Positions 1-7,104 of a DNA stretch of 15,925 bases are shown piece after piece. Location: positions 1 to 15,925 of the forward strand of contig CAJGCY010000046.1 of the NCBI GenBank assembly GCA_904501955.1, given 5' to 3'. The notes under the pieces are model-generated. The model was not told the origin of the DNA. It was given only the letters and a program-made list of their open reading frames with translations, and did no database searches. This DNA comes from an uncultured Akkermansia sp. (lineage in GTDB: Bacteria > Verrucomicrobiota > Verrucomicrobiia > Verrucomicrobiales > Akkermansiaceae). The first letter of the stretch is position 1; each line of letters begins with the position of its first letter. The position numbers and the translations under genes are program-made.

Positions 1-42
1 CCGGAAGCGAAAAAGGCGAACAAATCCGGCAAGAAGAAATGA
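1..42 (+). CDS. 3' end of an upstream gene (partial, Lys-rich C-terminus)
   Basis: Reading from base 1, thirteen codons end in TGA at 40-42 and give PEAKKANKSGKKK. The stop overlaps the next start as ATGA (39-42), which suggests translational coupling and that this is a genuine gene end in the same operon as the membrane protein that follows. The tail is very basic and probably disordered. Nothing more can be said about the protein because the rest lies outside the window. Confidence 0.6.
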   Translation, partial: PEAKKANKSGKKK

Positions 43-1496
43 TGAATAGGCTGATTCCCCGAGCTTTGGCCACTGCTGCGGTGCTATACCTCCTGTTGCC
101 GAATGTGCTTTTTCTGCTCGGGTGGGTGGAGCCTGTGGTGAGCATTCCGCTTTGCCTGCTACTCATATTTGCTGTTTGGCGAGTGCTGAAAAACCTGAGC
201 ATCCCACAAATTCGTTTTGAGAAAAAGGACCACATTTTTGTGTTCTTGCTCGTGCTGGGGTGCTTGTTTGCGGTAGAGTCTCTCGGCATCAACGGGCACG
301 CTCAGCAGTCCGGCGACTTCATTGTTCGCAATGCGATTTATGATTCCTTGGTGCGTGAGAGCTGGCCACTGCACAGCGAGCGCGGGGAATATTTTGTCTA
401 TTACCATGCCTACTGGTTGCCCCCTGCCCTGCTGGCAAAATGGCTCGGAGCAGCCTTTTCCACCTTCCTTTTATGGGGCTGGACCGTGCTCGGATTTGTG
501 CTGGGCTTCTCTCTTTTGTACCTCCGTTTCAAGCGCAGCACCCTCCTGCTGATGGCCATTTTATTCCTCACGGGGCCGCTCAATACCTGGGGTGAATTGC
601 CTTATATTCTCCGTGAGTTATCAGAGAAAATTAGTTCTCTAACGCCTTTAGTACAAGTAAGTTATAATTATTTAGGAGAGTTGAATCAGGGTTTTGCTTA
701 TGTGAGCTTCTGGAACCAAATTGCCTTCAATTCCTTCAATAATGCCCTGCCCTTTTTCGTGTTCATCGCGTGGTTTTTTGCCTGCCGCCCCAGGCCGGTT
801 CAGGCACTTTCCGCAGCCTCTCTCACGGTTGTGACATCACCCCTGACAGCCCTAGTCACCCTGCCCTATCTGGCGATTGCCAAGTGGAGACAGAGGCATG
901 AACTCGTCACCAAAAGGGCATTTCTTCTCCTGCCCTTCGTGCTGCTCTTAGCGCTGGTCGGCCTTTATTATAGCGGTGGCGGTGGCTCTACCGTGGCGTT
1001 CCTGTGGAACAATTTGCCCGAAGTGAGCGGTAAATTGGCAGACCCTTCCGCGCGATTTTCGCGCCATTTAATCATCATGCATCTGATGATTATCCCGACT
1101 TTTTTCCTCCTTCGCAAGCATTTCAAACGCACCGCTGCATACCGCTCCTCCATCTTGTTGATTGCTCTTTTGCCCTTGATTTGGATTGGGCGCTGGAATA
1201 ATGAGTTGCTCATTAAAGGCAGCACACTACTCTTCTTCTTGCTCGGTGCCATGTACACCTTGCTCATCCGATATCAGAAAGGTGTGCGCCGTTATGCGGC
1301 TATCCTCTTCCTCTCACTCACTTCTATCATGTTCTTCTGGGACATGGCTGCTCGCTTCCTCCATTTCTATTCTTGGAATCCCCAACAGATGGAAAAGAAT
1401 ATCCGCTCCGCGTGGAACGGTCACCTCAATCACCCTGACCATCCTTGGTATAAAAACTTCTGGGGAACGAGAAATTCATCTATTCTGAAACCGTGA
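39..1496 (+). CDS. Polytopic membrane protein, possible GT-C-type glycosyltransferase
   Basis: This 485-residue protein has about 12 hydrophobic segments (for example around residues 12-30, 35-50, 66-82, 138-160, 165-185, 235-250, 290-310, 345-360, 370-387, 395-412 and 420-438). After the third segment comes a polar loop (~83-125) with acidic residues D93 and D102, then an aromatic stretch FVYYHAYW. An acidic first large loop followed by many helices resembles GT-C lipid-sugar-dependent glycosyltransferases, but I see no diagnostic motif, so the function is tentative. Two adjacent ATGs (39 and 42) could serve as start. The first overlaps the upstream stop as ATGA, and there is no clear ribosome binding site, so coupling is likely. 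Codon use becomes AT-rich at about 605-690. The gene ends before a hairpin terminator. Confidence 0.85.
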   Translation: MMNRLIPRALATAAVLYLLLPNVLFLLGWVEPVVSIPLCLLLIFAVWRVLKNLSIPQIRFEKKDHIFVFLLVLGCLFAVESLGINGHAQQSGDFIVRNAIYDSLVRESWPLHSERGEYFVYYHAYWLPPALLAKWLGAAFSTFLLWGWTVLGFVLGFSLLYLRFKRSTLLLMAILFLTGPLNTWGELPYILRELSEKISSLTPLVQVSYNYLGELNQGFAYVSFWNQIAFNSFNNALPFFVFIAWFFACRPRPVQALSAASLTVVTSPLTALVTLPYLAIAKWRQRHELVTKRAFLLLPFVLLLALVGLYYSGGGGSTVAFLWNNLPEVSGKLADPSARFSRHLIIMHLMIIPTFFLLRKHFKRTAAYRSSILLIALLPLIWIGRWNNELLIKGSTLLFFLLGAMYTLLIRYQKGVRRYAAILFLSLTSIMFFWDMAARFLHFYSWNPQQMEKNIRSAWNGHLNHPDHPWYKNFWGTRNSSILKP

Positions 1497-1506
1497 CCGG
1501 AAATTA

Positions 1507-1544
1507 AAAATTCCGATGTAGGTTACAGCCCGCATCGGAATTTT
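1507..1544 (+). terminator. Hairpin terminator after the membrane protein gene
   Basis: A perfect 12-bp inverted repeat (AAAATTCCGATG at 1507-1518, CATCGGAATTTT at 1533-1544) encloses a 14-base loop and starts 10 bases after the stop codon. The A and T tracts at the two ends make it usable from both strands, which suits a junction of two convergent genes. The U-run is only four bases, so termination strength is uncertain. Confidence 0.6.
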
Positions 1545-1550
1545 GAAATG

Positions 1551-1578
1551 AAAAACTGTTCCACGTGGAACAGTTTTT
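1551..1578. promoter_or_regulatory. parS-like ParB site within a 28-bp perfect palindrome (also terminator-like)
   Basis: Bases 1551-1578 form a perfect palindrome centred between 1564 and 1565. Its core, TGTTCCACGTGGAACA (1557-1572), matches the known bacterial parS consensus (TGTTtCACGTGaAACA and the TGTTCCACGTGGAACA variant known from pseudomonads). The flanking A5 and T5 tracts also make it a plausible bidirectional intrinsic terminator between the convergent genes ending at 1496 and 1595. An identical 16-bp core occurs at 2816-2831. The match is seen directly. ParB binding is inferred. Confidence 0.7.
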
Positions 1579-1594
1579 GAATCGAAAATTTTGC

Positions 1595-2077
1595 TTACTC
1601 CCGCCAGATGATCGAGTACGCGTCATCAATGTCACGTATACACGTGGGATGCTTGCGCGCATAATCGAGCATGGTCGGCAAGAGCTCACCGGTTGCAAAG
1701 GCGATTAATTTGTCGGCTGCCTCTTCTTTGAGTGCCGGGCAATCTTTGTAAAGACCGATGACAAGTGTCGATGCATCGCGCATGATGCGCAGCGGCCAGA
1801 TGCGGCACTCGAAGGGACGCAGCTCACGCGGCAAGGTGCAGCCTATAGTCGGGTCGAGCATCGGGCAGTTCGCTACTTCGTCTTCGGAGTCCGTCTCGAA
1901 ATGCAGGTAGAAGGTTGTCGCGCCGTTGCAGCGTTTGTGCAGTGGGTAGCCTTCTTCTTGCAAAAGATAAATCAGCTCGTTCTCCAGCGAGGGCGTTTCC
2001 CACGCGGAACTGTGATGAAAGTTACAGCACAGTTTACATGCCGCGCAATCGCTCGGTGTAAAGATATTCGTCAACAT
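1595..2077 (-). CDS. CxxCxxCC (YkgJ-type) zinc/iron-chelating domain protein
   Basis: A 160-residue protein opening with CAACKLCC (C11, C14, C17, C18), followed by C50, C71, C80 and C91 in the context GCTLPRELRPFECRIWP. This spacing matches the YkgJ / UPF0153 family, annotated as zinc- or iron-binding or Fe-S-cluster proteins. The biochemical role of the family is poorly defined. The length is typical of a single-domain member. The start ATG (2075-2077) lies inside the end of the DUF2156 gene with a 7-base overlap and no recognisable Shine-Dalgarno sequence, so translation is probably coupled to that gene. The gene runs convergently towards the parS-like palindrome at 1551-1578, the likely end of the transcript. 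Confidence 0.85.
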   Translation of the reverse strand: MLTNIFTPSDCAACKLCCNFHHSSAWETPSLENELIYLLQEEGYPLHKRCNGATTFYLHFETDSEDEVANCPMLDPTIGCTLPRELRPFECRIWPLRIMRDASTLVIGLYKDCPALKEEAADKLIAFATGELLPTMLDYARKHPTCIRDIDDAYSIIWRE

Positions 2078-2973
2078 GGTTTTACCGTCAGGTTAAATTT
2101 TTTCAGTATTGTGTGCGGGTGGTAAGACAGCTTCGCTTTACGCAGTCCCTCGATATTCAAATCTTCTTCGCGGTTGATGTATTGCGTGGTGAGCATCCTC
2201 GCCGTCTCACGGTTGATGAGGGGATAAGCATCGCGATACTCCGGCAGACATTTTTCATAGTGAATGTCCGCCACCAGAGGATTGATGATGGATACCACGC
2301 TGAAGGCTACCGCCTTGTCTTCCACTCGCAGCAAACCGCCGCTCAGCTTCAGTTGTTCCATGTGCTCCAACGCCGTGCCGATGGCTTTGAATTCATGCCG
2401 CAGAGCAGGGGACTCACCTTGAGCAATCAGCCACTGTTCCGCTACTTTCATAGCCTCGCCTGCATTCGCCGGCGTTAAGGGTTCAAAGCTCCATGACGGA
2501 TGTTCGCGCTCAAATTTGCTGATGTGTGTGCGTTTCTTGTGGAACTTTGTGCCCGCTAAAAAGGCTAAATCATCCCTCAAATAGAGGTAATCTGCATCCC
2601 CCGCATCCGTTGTCACTTGGGCTCTTTTGCCATACCGTCGGCACAAAAAATCTGCCTCTTTTTCGCTCAAAAGGCAGAATTTCAGCTCATTTTGCTGCGT
2701 TTTTGCGTGATTTTCGATGAAATTCAGGCATGTTTCGATGGTCTCCGTGGTGCCGCAACCGGCCGGGAAGGCATAGCCTTGTAGGCGTGCAGAGCCACCG
2801 AAATAGCGCAGTAAATGTTCCACGTGGAACATAATTTCTGTTCCGTATTTTTCCCTTAGTAGGTAGATATTGGCAAAGGAAAGGTCACTTTGGAGGGTAT
2901 TTTGAGTACAGCGAGCCACGCTCTCGGCATCGGAGAGCAGGGGAGGTCTGAAAGCTGTTTCAGGCGGCATCAT
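2071..2973 (-). CDS. DUF2156-family protein (acyltransferase-like, LPG-synthase C-terminal-like)
   Basis: The protein resembles the DUF2156 family, related to the GNAT-like C-terminal domain of phosphatidylglycerol lysyltransferases. Recognisable blocks are DADYLYLRDDLAFLAG followed by KFHKKRTHISKF, and near the C-terminus NIEGLRKAKLSYHP. There are no membrane segments, so this is the soluble domain alone; substrate unknown. The frame is open to an ATG at 3000 (309 residues), but I choose the tandem ATGs at 2973/2970 (300 or 299 residues). An extended -10 box (TGCTATAAT, 2989-2997) lies between the two candidates, and homologues, as I recall them, start just before the FRP block. The 3' end overlaps the CxxCxxCC gene by 7 bases. 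Codons at 2815-2832 read MFHVEH and contain a perfect parS-like site. Confidence 0.8.
   Translation of the reverse strand: MMPPETAFRPPLLSDAESVARCTQNTLQSDLSFANIYLLREKYGTEIMFHVEHLLRYFGGSARLQGYAFPAGCGTTETIETCLNFIENHAKTQQNELKFCLLSEKEADFLCRRYGKRAQVTTDAGDADYLYLRDDLAFLAGTKFHKKRTHISKFEREHPSWSFEPLTPANAGEAMKVAEQWLIAQGESPALRHEFKAIGTALEHMEQLKLSGGLLRVEDKAVAFSVVSIINPLVADIHYEKCLPEYRDAYPLINRETARMLTTQYINREEDLNIEGLRKAKLSYHPHTILKKFNLTVKPC
2816..2831. promoter_or_regulatory. Second parS-like ParB site, inside a coding region
   Basis: TGTTCCACGTGGAACA is a perfect 16-bp palindrome identical to the core at 1557-1572. Here it is embedded in the DUF2156 gene, encoding MFHVEH on the minus strand. Coding-region parS sites are well known in bacteria (for example near rsmG and parAB, where HVEH-type peptides result). 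The sequence match is direct; ParB binding is inferred. Confidence 0.7.
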
Positions 2974-2988
2974 GCTTGCTTTTTTACC

Positions 2989-3017
2989 ATTATAGCACAT
3001 TCGTCAAGCCATGCCGA
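2989..3017 (-). promoter_or_regulatory. Extended -10 promoter for the DUF2156 / CxxCxxCC pair
   Basis: On the minus strand TGCTATAAT (2989-2997) is a full extended -10 element. TCGGCA (3012-3017) sits 17 bases upstream and matches the -35 consensus at four of six positions. The predicted start of transcription is near 2982, leaving a leader of about 9 bases before the ATG at 2973. It falls in the 3026-3000 gap after ribF and would uncouple these two genes from the upstream operon. Confidence 0.55.
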
Positions 3018-3025
3018 GCACAAAT

Positions 3026-3931
3026 TTACAGGGAATTCAGGTCTATTTCTATCTGCTTTTTGAGGGCATCAATCGACTCGAATTTGGTCTCGGGGCGGAT
3101 GAAACGGAGGAGTTCCACATCCAGAATATCGCCGTAAAATTCGCCTTTTTTCCAGCTTGTGAAGTGCGCTTCGAGACGGTTTATTTTGATTTTTTCGTCG
3201 ATGGTAGGGCGCAATCCGATGTTGGCAATACCATGGTGAAGCTCACCGCGGATGCATGTTTGGACGGCATAAACGCCGCGTTTGGGCACGGCGGCGTTGG
3301 CGGGCAGGGCGATATTGGCGGTGGGAAAACCGAGTTTTCGGGCGAGTTTTTGGCCATGTTCTACGCGTCCGCAGACGGAGAAGGGGCGCCCTAAAAGCTC
3401 ATTGGCGCGGGTGATATTACCCTCTGCCAGGTGGCTGCGGATGGCGGTGGAACACACGGTTCCCCCCCCCTCCACCAGCATGTCATTGATGCATGCGCGG
3501 AAGCCTCGGAGGGCAGCCTGAGCGCGCAAAAAATCCGCATTCCCGCTGCCTCCTTTACCGAAGTGCCAGTTGCTCCCTACGGAGATTCCTGCCACCGTAG
3601 AGGCGCTGCAAAGGGCATCCAGAAACTGCTCCGGGCTCATGGCGGCGAGCTCGTGAGTGAAGGGTAATTCCAGGAAAATGTCCACACCCTCGGCCTCGAG
3701 TAAGCGGTGTTTTTTCTCAGCTGATGGGGTGAGGAGCAGGGGGGCAAGCTCGGGTTTCAGCACCGCCAGCGGGTGGGGTGTGAAGCACACAACACCCCTG
3801 AGCGCGCCCTCTGTTTGAGCGGAGGCAATCACCCTGCGGTGCCCGCGGTGCACCCCGTCGAAGAAGCCTGCAGCCCAGTGCACAGGCTGTTTAATATCAA
3901 TAAGTTGTGTAAAATTATGATAGATGTGCAC
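3026..3931 (-). CDS. ribF: Bifunctional riboflavin kinase / FAD synthetase
   Basis: RibF phosphorylates riboflavin to FMN and then adenylates it to FAD in the cytoplasm. The 301-residue length is normal. The N-terminal FAD synthetase half shows the nucleotidyltransferase motif GFFDGVHRGHR, then GSNWHFGKGGSGN and CSTAIRSHLAEG. The C-terminal riboflavin kinase half (from about residue 185) shows KLARKLGFPTANI, GVYAV and GIANIGLRPTI, where most homologues have T in place of the L. LEAHFTSWKKGEFYG and the C-terminal helix follow. The start is GTG (3929-3931), 14 bases after the truB stop, with AAGG at a suitable distance as a weak ribosome binding site. It follows truB, a very common arrangement. 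Confidence 0.95.
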   Translation of the reverse strand: MHIYHNFTQLIDIKQPVHWAAGFFDGVHRGHRRVIASAQTEGALRGVVCFTPHPLAVLKPELAPLLLTPSAEKKHRLLEAEGVDIFLELPFTHELAAMSPEQFLDALCSASTVAGISVGSNWHFGKGGSGNADFLRAQAALRGFRACINDMLVEGGGTVCSTAIRSHLAEGNITRANELLGRPFSVCGRVEHGQKLARKLGFPTANIALPANAAVPKRGVYAVQTCIRGELHHGIANIGLRPTIDEKIKINRLEAHFTSWKKGEFYGDILDVELLRFIRPETKFESIDALKKQIEIDLNSL

Positions 3932-3945
3932 TGAGCCTTAGTGGG

Positions 3946-4686
3946 TTATATGTTTCTATCCTTGAGCACCTTTTCCAGTGGCAGCAAACGCGCCATCAAT
4001 TCCTCACGGGTAGAGGCCTTGAGTGTGGGTACATCCACCGCTTCCGAGATGTCGAAATGCCCGGAGCGGATGCGGCGCAGGGCGGTGAGGTGAGCCCCAC
4101 AGCCGAGGTGCTGACCGATGTCGTGCGCGTAGGTGCGCACATAAAAACCCTTGCTGCAGTGCACGGTGAAATCCACCTCTGCGGCGGCGGTGTCGATGCG
4201 CGTAATCTCATAGTTGAGCACGCGCACGGCGCGCGCCTTGCGCTCCACCTCCTGCCCCTTGCGGGCAAGTTTGTAGCAGGGCACACCGTTAATTTTGATA
4301 GCGGAGTACATGGGAGGCACCTGTTCGAAATCGCCCATGTAGTGCTCGAAGGCGGAGCGTATGGCATCCTCTGTAATGTGCTCCGTGGGCTTCACGGCCA
4401 CCACCTCGCCATCGGCATCTTGGCTGTTGGTTTCCACCCCCAGTTTCATGGTGGCGGTGTACACCTTATCCTCGCACATGAGGAGGTCCTGCACCTTGGT
4501 TGCCTTGCCGATGACCACGATGAGCATGCCGGTCGCCATGGGGTCCAGCGTGCCGCAGTGGCCCACCTTCTTTGTGTTCAGAATGCGGCGGCACAGGGCT
4601 ACGGCGTTGTGGGAGGTGAAGCCGGGGTCTTTGTCCACCAGCAGCACGCCACAGGGGGCTTCAGTCGTGTTCGGGGCTTGGCTCAT
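3946..4686 (-). CDS. truB: tRNA pseudouridine-55 synthase TruB
   Basis: TruB converts U55 to pseudouridine in the T-loop of nearly all tRNAs. The 246-residue protein opens with GVLLVDKDPGFTSHNAV, followed by VGHCGTLDPMATG, in which D48 is the catalytic aspartate. Next comes KVYTATMKLGVETNSQDADG. A later block, PPMYSAIKINGVPCYKLAR, is the conserved substrate-binding region, and YVRTYAHDIG marks the C-terminal part of the catalytic domain. The length is short for the family, so the extra C-terminal PUA domain of some TruBs is absent or minimal. The start ATG overlaps the stop of the DHH gene as ATGA (4683-4686). ribF follows 14 bases downstream. Confidence 0.95.
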   Translation of the reverse strand: MSQAPNTTEAPCGVLLVDKDPGFTSHNAVALCRRILNTKKVGHCGTLDPMATGMLIVVIGKATKVQDLLMCEDKVYTATMKLGVETNSQDADGEVVAVKPTEHITEDAIRSAFEHYMGDFEQVPPMYSAIKINGVPCYKLARKGQEVERKARAVRVLNYEITRIDTAAAEVDFTVHCSKGFYVRTYAHDIGQHLGCGAHLTALRRIRSGHFDISEAVDVPTLKASTREELMARLLPLEKVLKDRNI

Positions 4687-5657
4687 GATAAACTGCGCAG
4701 GGTTTCTTTGATGGTGTTCAGCACGGCCTCACGGCAGGCTGCCAGCTCGCCACGCATGCGGATGCCTGCAGCCATGCAGTGGCCACCGCCACCGTGCTTG
4801 CCGGCAATGGCGGACACATCCACACGCGGGTCTTTGGAGCGCAGGGAAATGCGGATGACGTCGTCATGCTCCTCCTCGAAAATGGCGCATGCCTTCACGC
4901 CTTGCCAGCCGCGGATGATATCCACGAGGTCCTTGGTCGCCTCCATATCCAGCTGCAGGCGCTCCTTGGTTTGCTTGGTCATGCTGTAGTGAGAGATGGC
5001 GCCGTTCTCCTCGAACACCATGTTGGAGAGCACCTCAGCCTCCACCTTTTGGCTGATGGGGTCTTTCTCATCGTACATCATGCGGTTGATTTCACCCACG
5101 TCCACGCCTGCCTCCATGATGTCCGCCACAATGCGCATCACGCGCGGGGTGGTGGAGCTGTACTTAAAGGAGCCGGTGTCCGTGCTGATGGCGGCGTACA
5201 GCGCATCTGCCATTGCCTTGTTCAGCTTCACGCCGAGCACGCGCAGCAGCTCGTAGATGAGGCAGCCGCAAGCGGCATCATGCCCGCCCACAGCGTTGTG
5301 GTCTGCGTAGCGCTTGTTGGTGTGGTGGTGGTCAATGTTCAGGGTGAGCGGCGCTTGGTTGAAGAGCTTCACGCCCTCATCACCGATGCGCTTGAGATCC
5401 GCCGTGTCCACGCAAATAAAGCAGTCCACATCCTCCGGCAGGGCAGGGGGGATGCACTCCACCTCACTGCTGCCCTCAAGGAAGGAGAAGAGTTTCGGAG
5501 CGCCATCGCGGTTCCACATGCGCACCTTTTTGCCGAGGCTGCGAAGGGCGAGACCGAGGGCGATGGTGGAGCCGGTGGCATCACCATCCGGGCGGATGTG
5601 GGAGATGACGACAAAACTGTGGCATGAGTGGATAGCTTGGCAGATTTCTTTGTACAT
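4683..5657 (-). CDS. nrnA: DHH/DHHA1 phosphoesterase, NrnA-like oligoribonuclease / pAp phosphatase
   Basis: The 324-residue protein has the full DHH-family motif set: HIRPDGDATGS (D24, D26), VDTAD (D84), IDHHHTN (D109, H110, H111) and AISTDTGSFKYS, all Mn2+-binding. The C-terminal DHHA1 signature is GGGGHCMAAG (H293). This layout fits NrnA-type enzymes, which degrade 2-5 nt RNA (nanoRNA) and dephosphorylate 3'-phosphoadenosine-5'-phosphate. In many bacteria such a gene sits with truB and ribF, as here, which supports the assignment. The start is 5 bases after the EamA stop with no strong ribosome binding site, and the stop overlaps truB as ATGA. The exact substrate preference cannot be read from the sequence. 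Confidence 0.9.
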   Translation of the reverse strand: MYKEICQAIHSCHSFVVISHIRPDGDATGSTIALGLALRSLGKKVRMWNRDGAPKLFSFLEGSSEVECIPPALPEDVDCFICVDTADLKRIGDEGVKLFNQAPLTLNIDHHHTNKRYADHNAVGGHDAACGCLIYELLRVLGVKLNKAMADALYAAISTDTGSFKYSSTTPRVMRIVADIMEAGVDVGEINRMMYDEKDPISQKVEAEVLSNMVFEENGAISHYSMTKQTKERLQLDMEATKDLVDIIRGWQGVKACAIFEEEHDDVIRISLRSKDPRVDVSAIAGKHGGGGHCMAAGIRMRGELAACREAVLNTIKETLRSLS

Positions 5658-5662
5658 AGTGG

Positions 5663-6604
5663 TCAGGTAAGGCTTTCGTTGTATTCCTCTTCGTATTCGT
5701 CACCGGCGGCAGGTTTGGCAGCAGGCTCCACAGCGGTCTTGCGCGACAGCACGGACTTCGCCAAGATGGCGGACAGCACCAGCGCAAAGCCGCACCATTG
5801 CCCGGGCAATATCACCTCCGCATACAGCATCATGCCGATGAGCGCTGCCTCAGTGGGCTCCAGGCAGGAGACAATGCCGAACTCCAGCGAGCTGAGCTTG
5901 CGCATGGCATAAGCCACCAGAACCAGCACAGCCACGCCTTGGCAAATGCCGATGCCCAGCAACCACGGCCACCCCGTGCTCAGGTGCTCAAAGGCTCCCT
6001 CTGTGAAGCCGAGTGGCAGCAGCAGCATGAGTGTGCCCGCGGCGGATTGCCAGAAGGTGCGCTGCAGCAGGCTCGTCTCCGGACCCATGAAGCGATTCAG
6101 CACAATGTAGAGCGAGTAAAACAAGCCGGAAAGCAGGCCGTAGATGATGCCTAAGGCATCATTCTGTCCCCCTGCGGTGGAGCCCGAGAGCAGTGATACC
6201 AGCACAATGCCCAAGCCCGCCGTCAGAATCAACAAGGCATCACGCTTGGGTGGCAGGTGGTGCTCCAGCAGTGCCTCCCACACAGCTGCAAACAGCGGCC
6301 CTGTGGCGGGCAACAGTGCTGCAACGCCCGCGGATGTCTCCTTGATGGCCAAAAAGTAAAATAAAATGCAAAGGCTGATGCCGATGCCGGACACGAAGGC
6401 CTTGCCGGAAAAGCGCATGCTCCCTTTGCCTCGCAGGCACATCACCGCGCCGAATACCCCGATGAGCAGCAAACCTATGCCGAATCTGGCCAGTGAGCAG
6501 GCCAAGGCGCTGCAGGCGGATTCTCGCACAAATATGCACAGCGACCCCATCAGCATCGCTGCCAATGTAGCCGCTAAAAACGCACTGAGATATCCTTTGT
6601 TCAT
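5663..6604 (-). CDS. EamA-family (DMT superfamily) inner-membrane transporter
   Basis: A 313-residue protein with about ten hydrophobic helices in two tandem EamA halves (roughly 5-140 and 150-290). The typical blocks are the helix-3/4 region KETSAGVAALLPATGPLFAAV in the first half and SSLEFGIVSCLEPTEAALIGM in the second. Such proteins export amino acids, metabolites or drugs; the substrate cannot be predicted. The C-terminus is an acidic, probably cytoplasmic tail ending EYEEEYNESLT. It is the first gene of the operon, 20 bases after a predicted transcription start, with AAAGGG near the start as a possible ribosome binding site. The DHH phosphoesterase gene follows 5 bases after its stop. 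A transporter at the head of an nrnA-truB-ribF cluster is not the arrangement I would expect. Confidence 0.9.
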   Translation of the reverse strand: MNKGYLSAFLAATLAAMLMGSLCIFVRESACSALACSLARFGIGLLLIGVFGAVMCLRGKGSMRFSGKAFVSGIGISLCILFYFLAIKETSAGVAALLPATGPLFAAVWEALLEHHLPPKRDALLILTAGLGIVLVSLLSGSTAGGQNDALGIIYGLLSGLFYSLYIVLNRFMGPETSLLQRTFWQSAAGTLMLLLPLGFTEGAFEHLSTGWPWLLGIGICQGVAVLVLVAYAMRKLSSLEFGIVSCLEPTEAALIGMMLYAEVILPGQWCGFALVLSAILAKSVLSRKTAVEPAAKPAAGDEYEEEYNESLT

Positions 6605-6630
6605 GCTGCACCCTTTTCGCGGGCGCGCGA

Positions 6631-6659
6631 ATTATATCACCTGTTTACTTCACTGGCAA
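6631..6659 (-). promoter_or_regulatory. sigma70-type promoter of the eamA-nrnA-truB-ribF operon
   Basis: On the minus strand TTGCCA (-35, 6654-6659) and TATAAT (-10, 6631-6636) are separated by 17 bases, with an extended TGA before the -10. The predicted start of transcription is near 6624, giving a 20-base leader before the ATG at 6604. Confidence 0.75.
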
Positions 6660-6773
6660 TTCTTTTATTTGTTTTCGTGTTCCGGTGGGTGTGTGTTTTT
6701 TGTTAGCCTCTGTTATAGTTGATGCTTGATGCCGCCTTTTGCGCTGAGCGATAAATAGGAAGTTGTGATTAGT

Positions 6774-7040
6774 TGGCGAGCGAAGCGAACCTAAATTTGA
6801 GCCCCGGAGGGGCGCTATAAAATAGCCCGGCGGTGGAGCGGCGAAGCCGCGGAATCCCGGGGTAGCGTAAAAAAGAAAATTGAGCCCGGAGCGACGGAGC
6901 GAAGCGACGCAGCGTAGGCCGACATATAATGGCGAGGACCGTAGCGAAGCGGCCAGCCACGGCGTAGCAAGCGAGCGTAGCGAGACGCGGAGACGGGAGC
7001 TCCGAGCCCTGACGGCGCGTGGCATATTTTTTGCGTTTGT
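6774..7040. repeat. GC-rich intergenic repeat region with GCGAAGCGA motifs and nested hairpins
   Basis: No gene is supported here. The stretch is built from short motifs such as GCGAGCGAAGCGAAC (6776-6790), GAGCGAAGCGACGCAGCG and GCGAGCGTAGCGAGACG (6971-6987). There are small perfect hairpins: GCCCC-GGA-GGGGC (6801-6813), and GCGGC-GAA-GCCGC (6838-6850) nested inside a CCCGG/CCGGG outer stem (6826-6830 with 6857-6861). Two related units start with TTTGAGCCCCGGAG (6796-6809) and ATTGAGCCCGGAG (6879-6891). It resembles repetitive intergenic elements I recall from Bacteroidota and PVC genomes, but I cannot name a family. The short frames through it have only arginine- and serine-rich junk composition. 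Confidence 0.6.
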
Positions 7041-7104
7041 TTATCCCATTGACAATGAAATGACGAGATGATACATGCGGTGTTTCTCCGCACTCACGTG
7101 CTCC

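Noticed and set aside
4057..4989. Long plus-strand open frame opposite truB and the DHH gene
   Set aside because: It is antisense to two genes with full catalytic motifs, is rich in H, G and V as expected of a shadow frame, and matches no family.
6880..7071. 63-codon frame in the repeat region
   Set aside because: Its RSEATQRR/SERSETRRR composition reflects the GCGAAGCGA repeats; no promoter or homologous pattern.
7095..7100. Further CACGTG cores (also 8754-8759 and 11264-11269) as parS sites
   Set aside because: The flanking bases do not form the TGTTyCACGTGrAACA palindrome.
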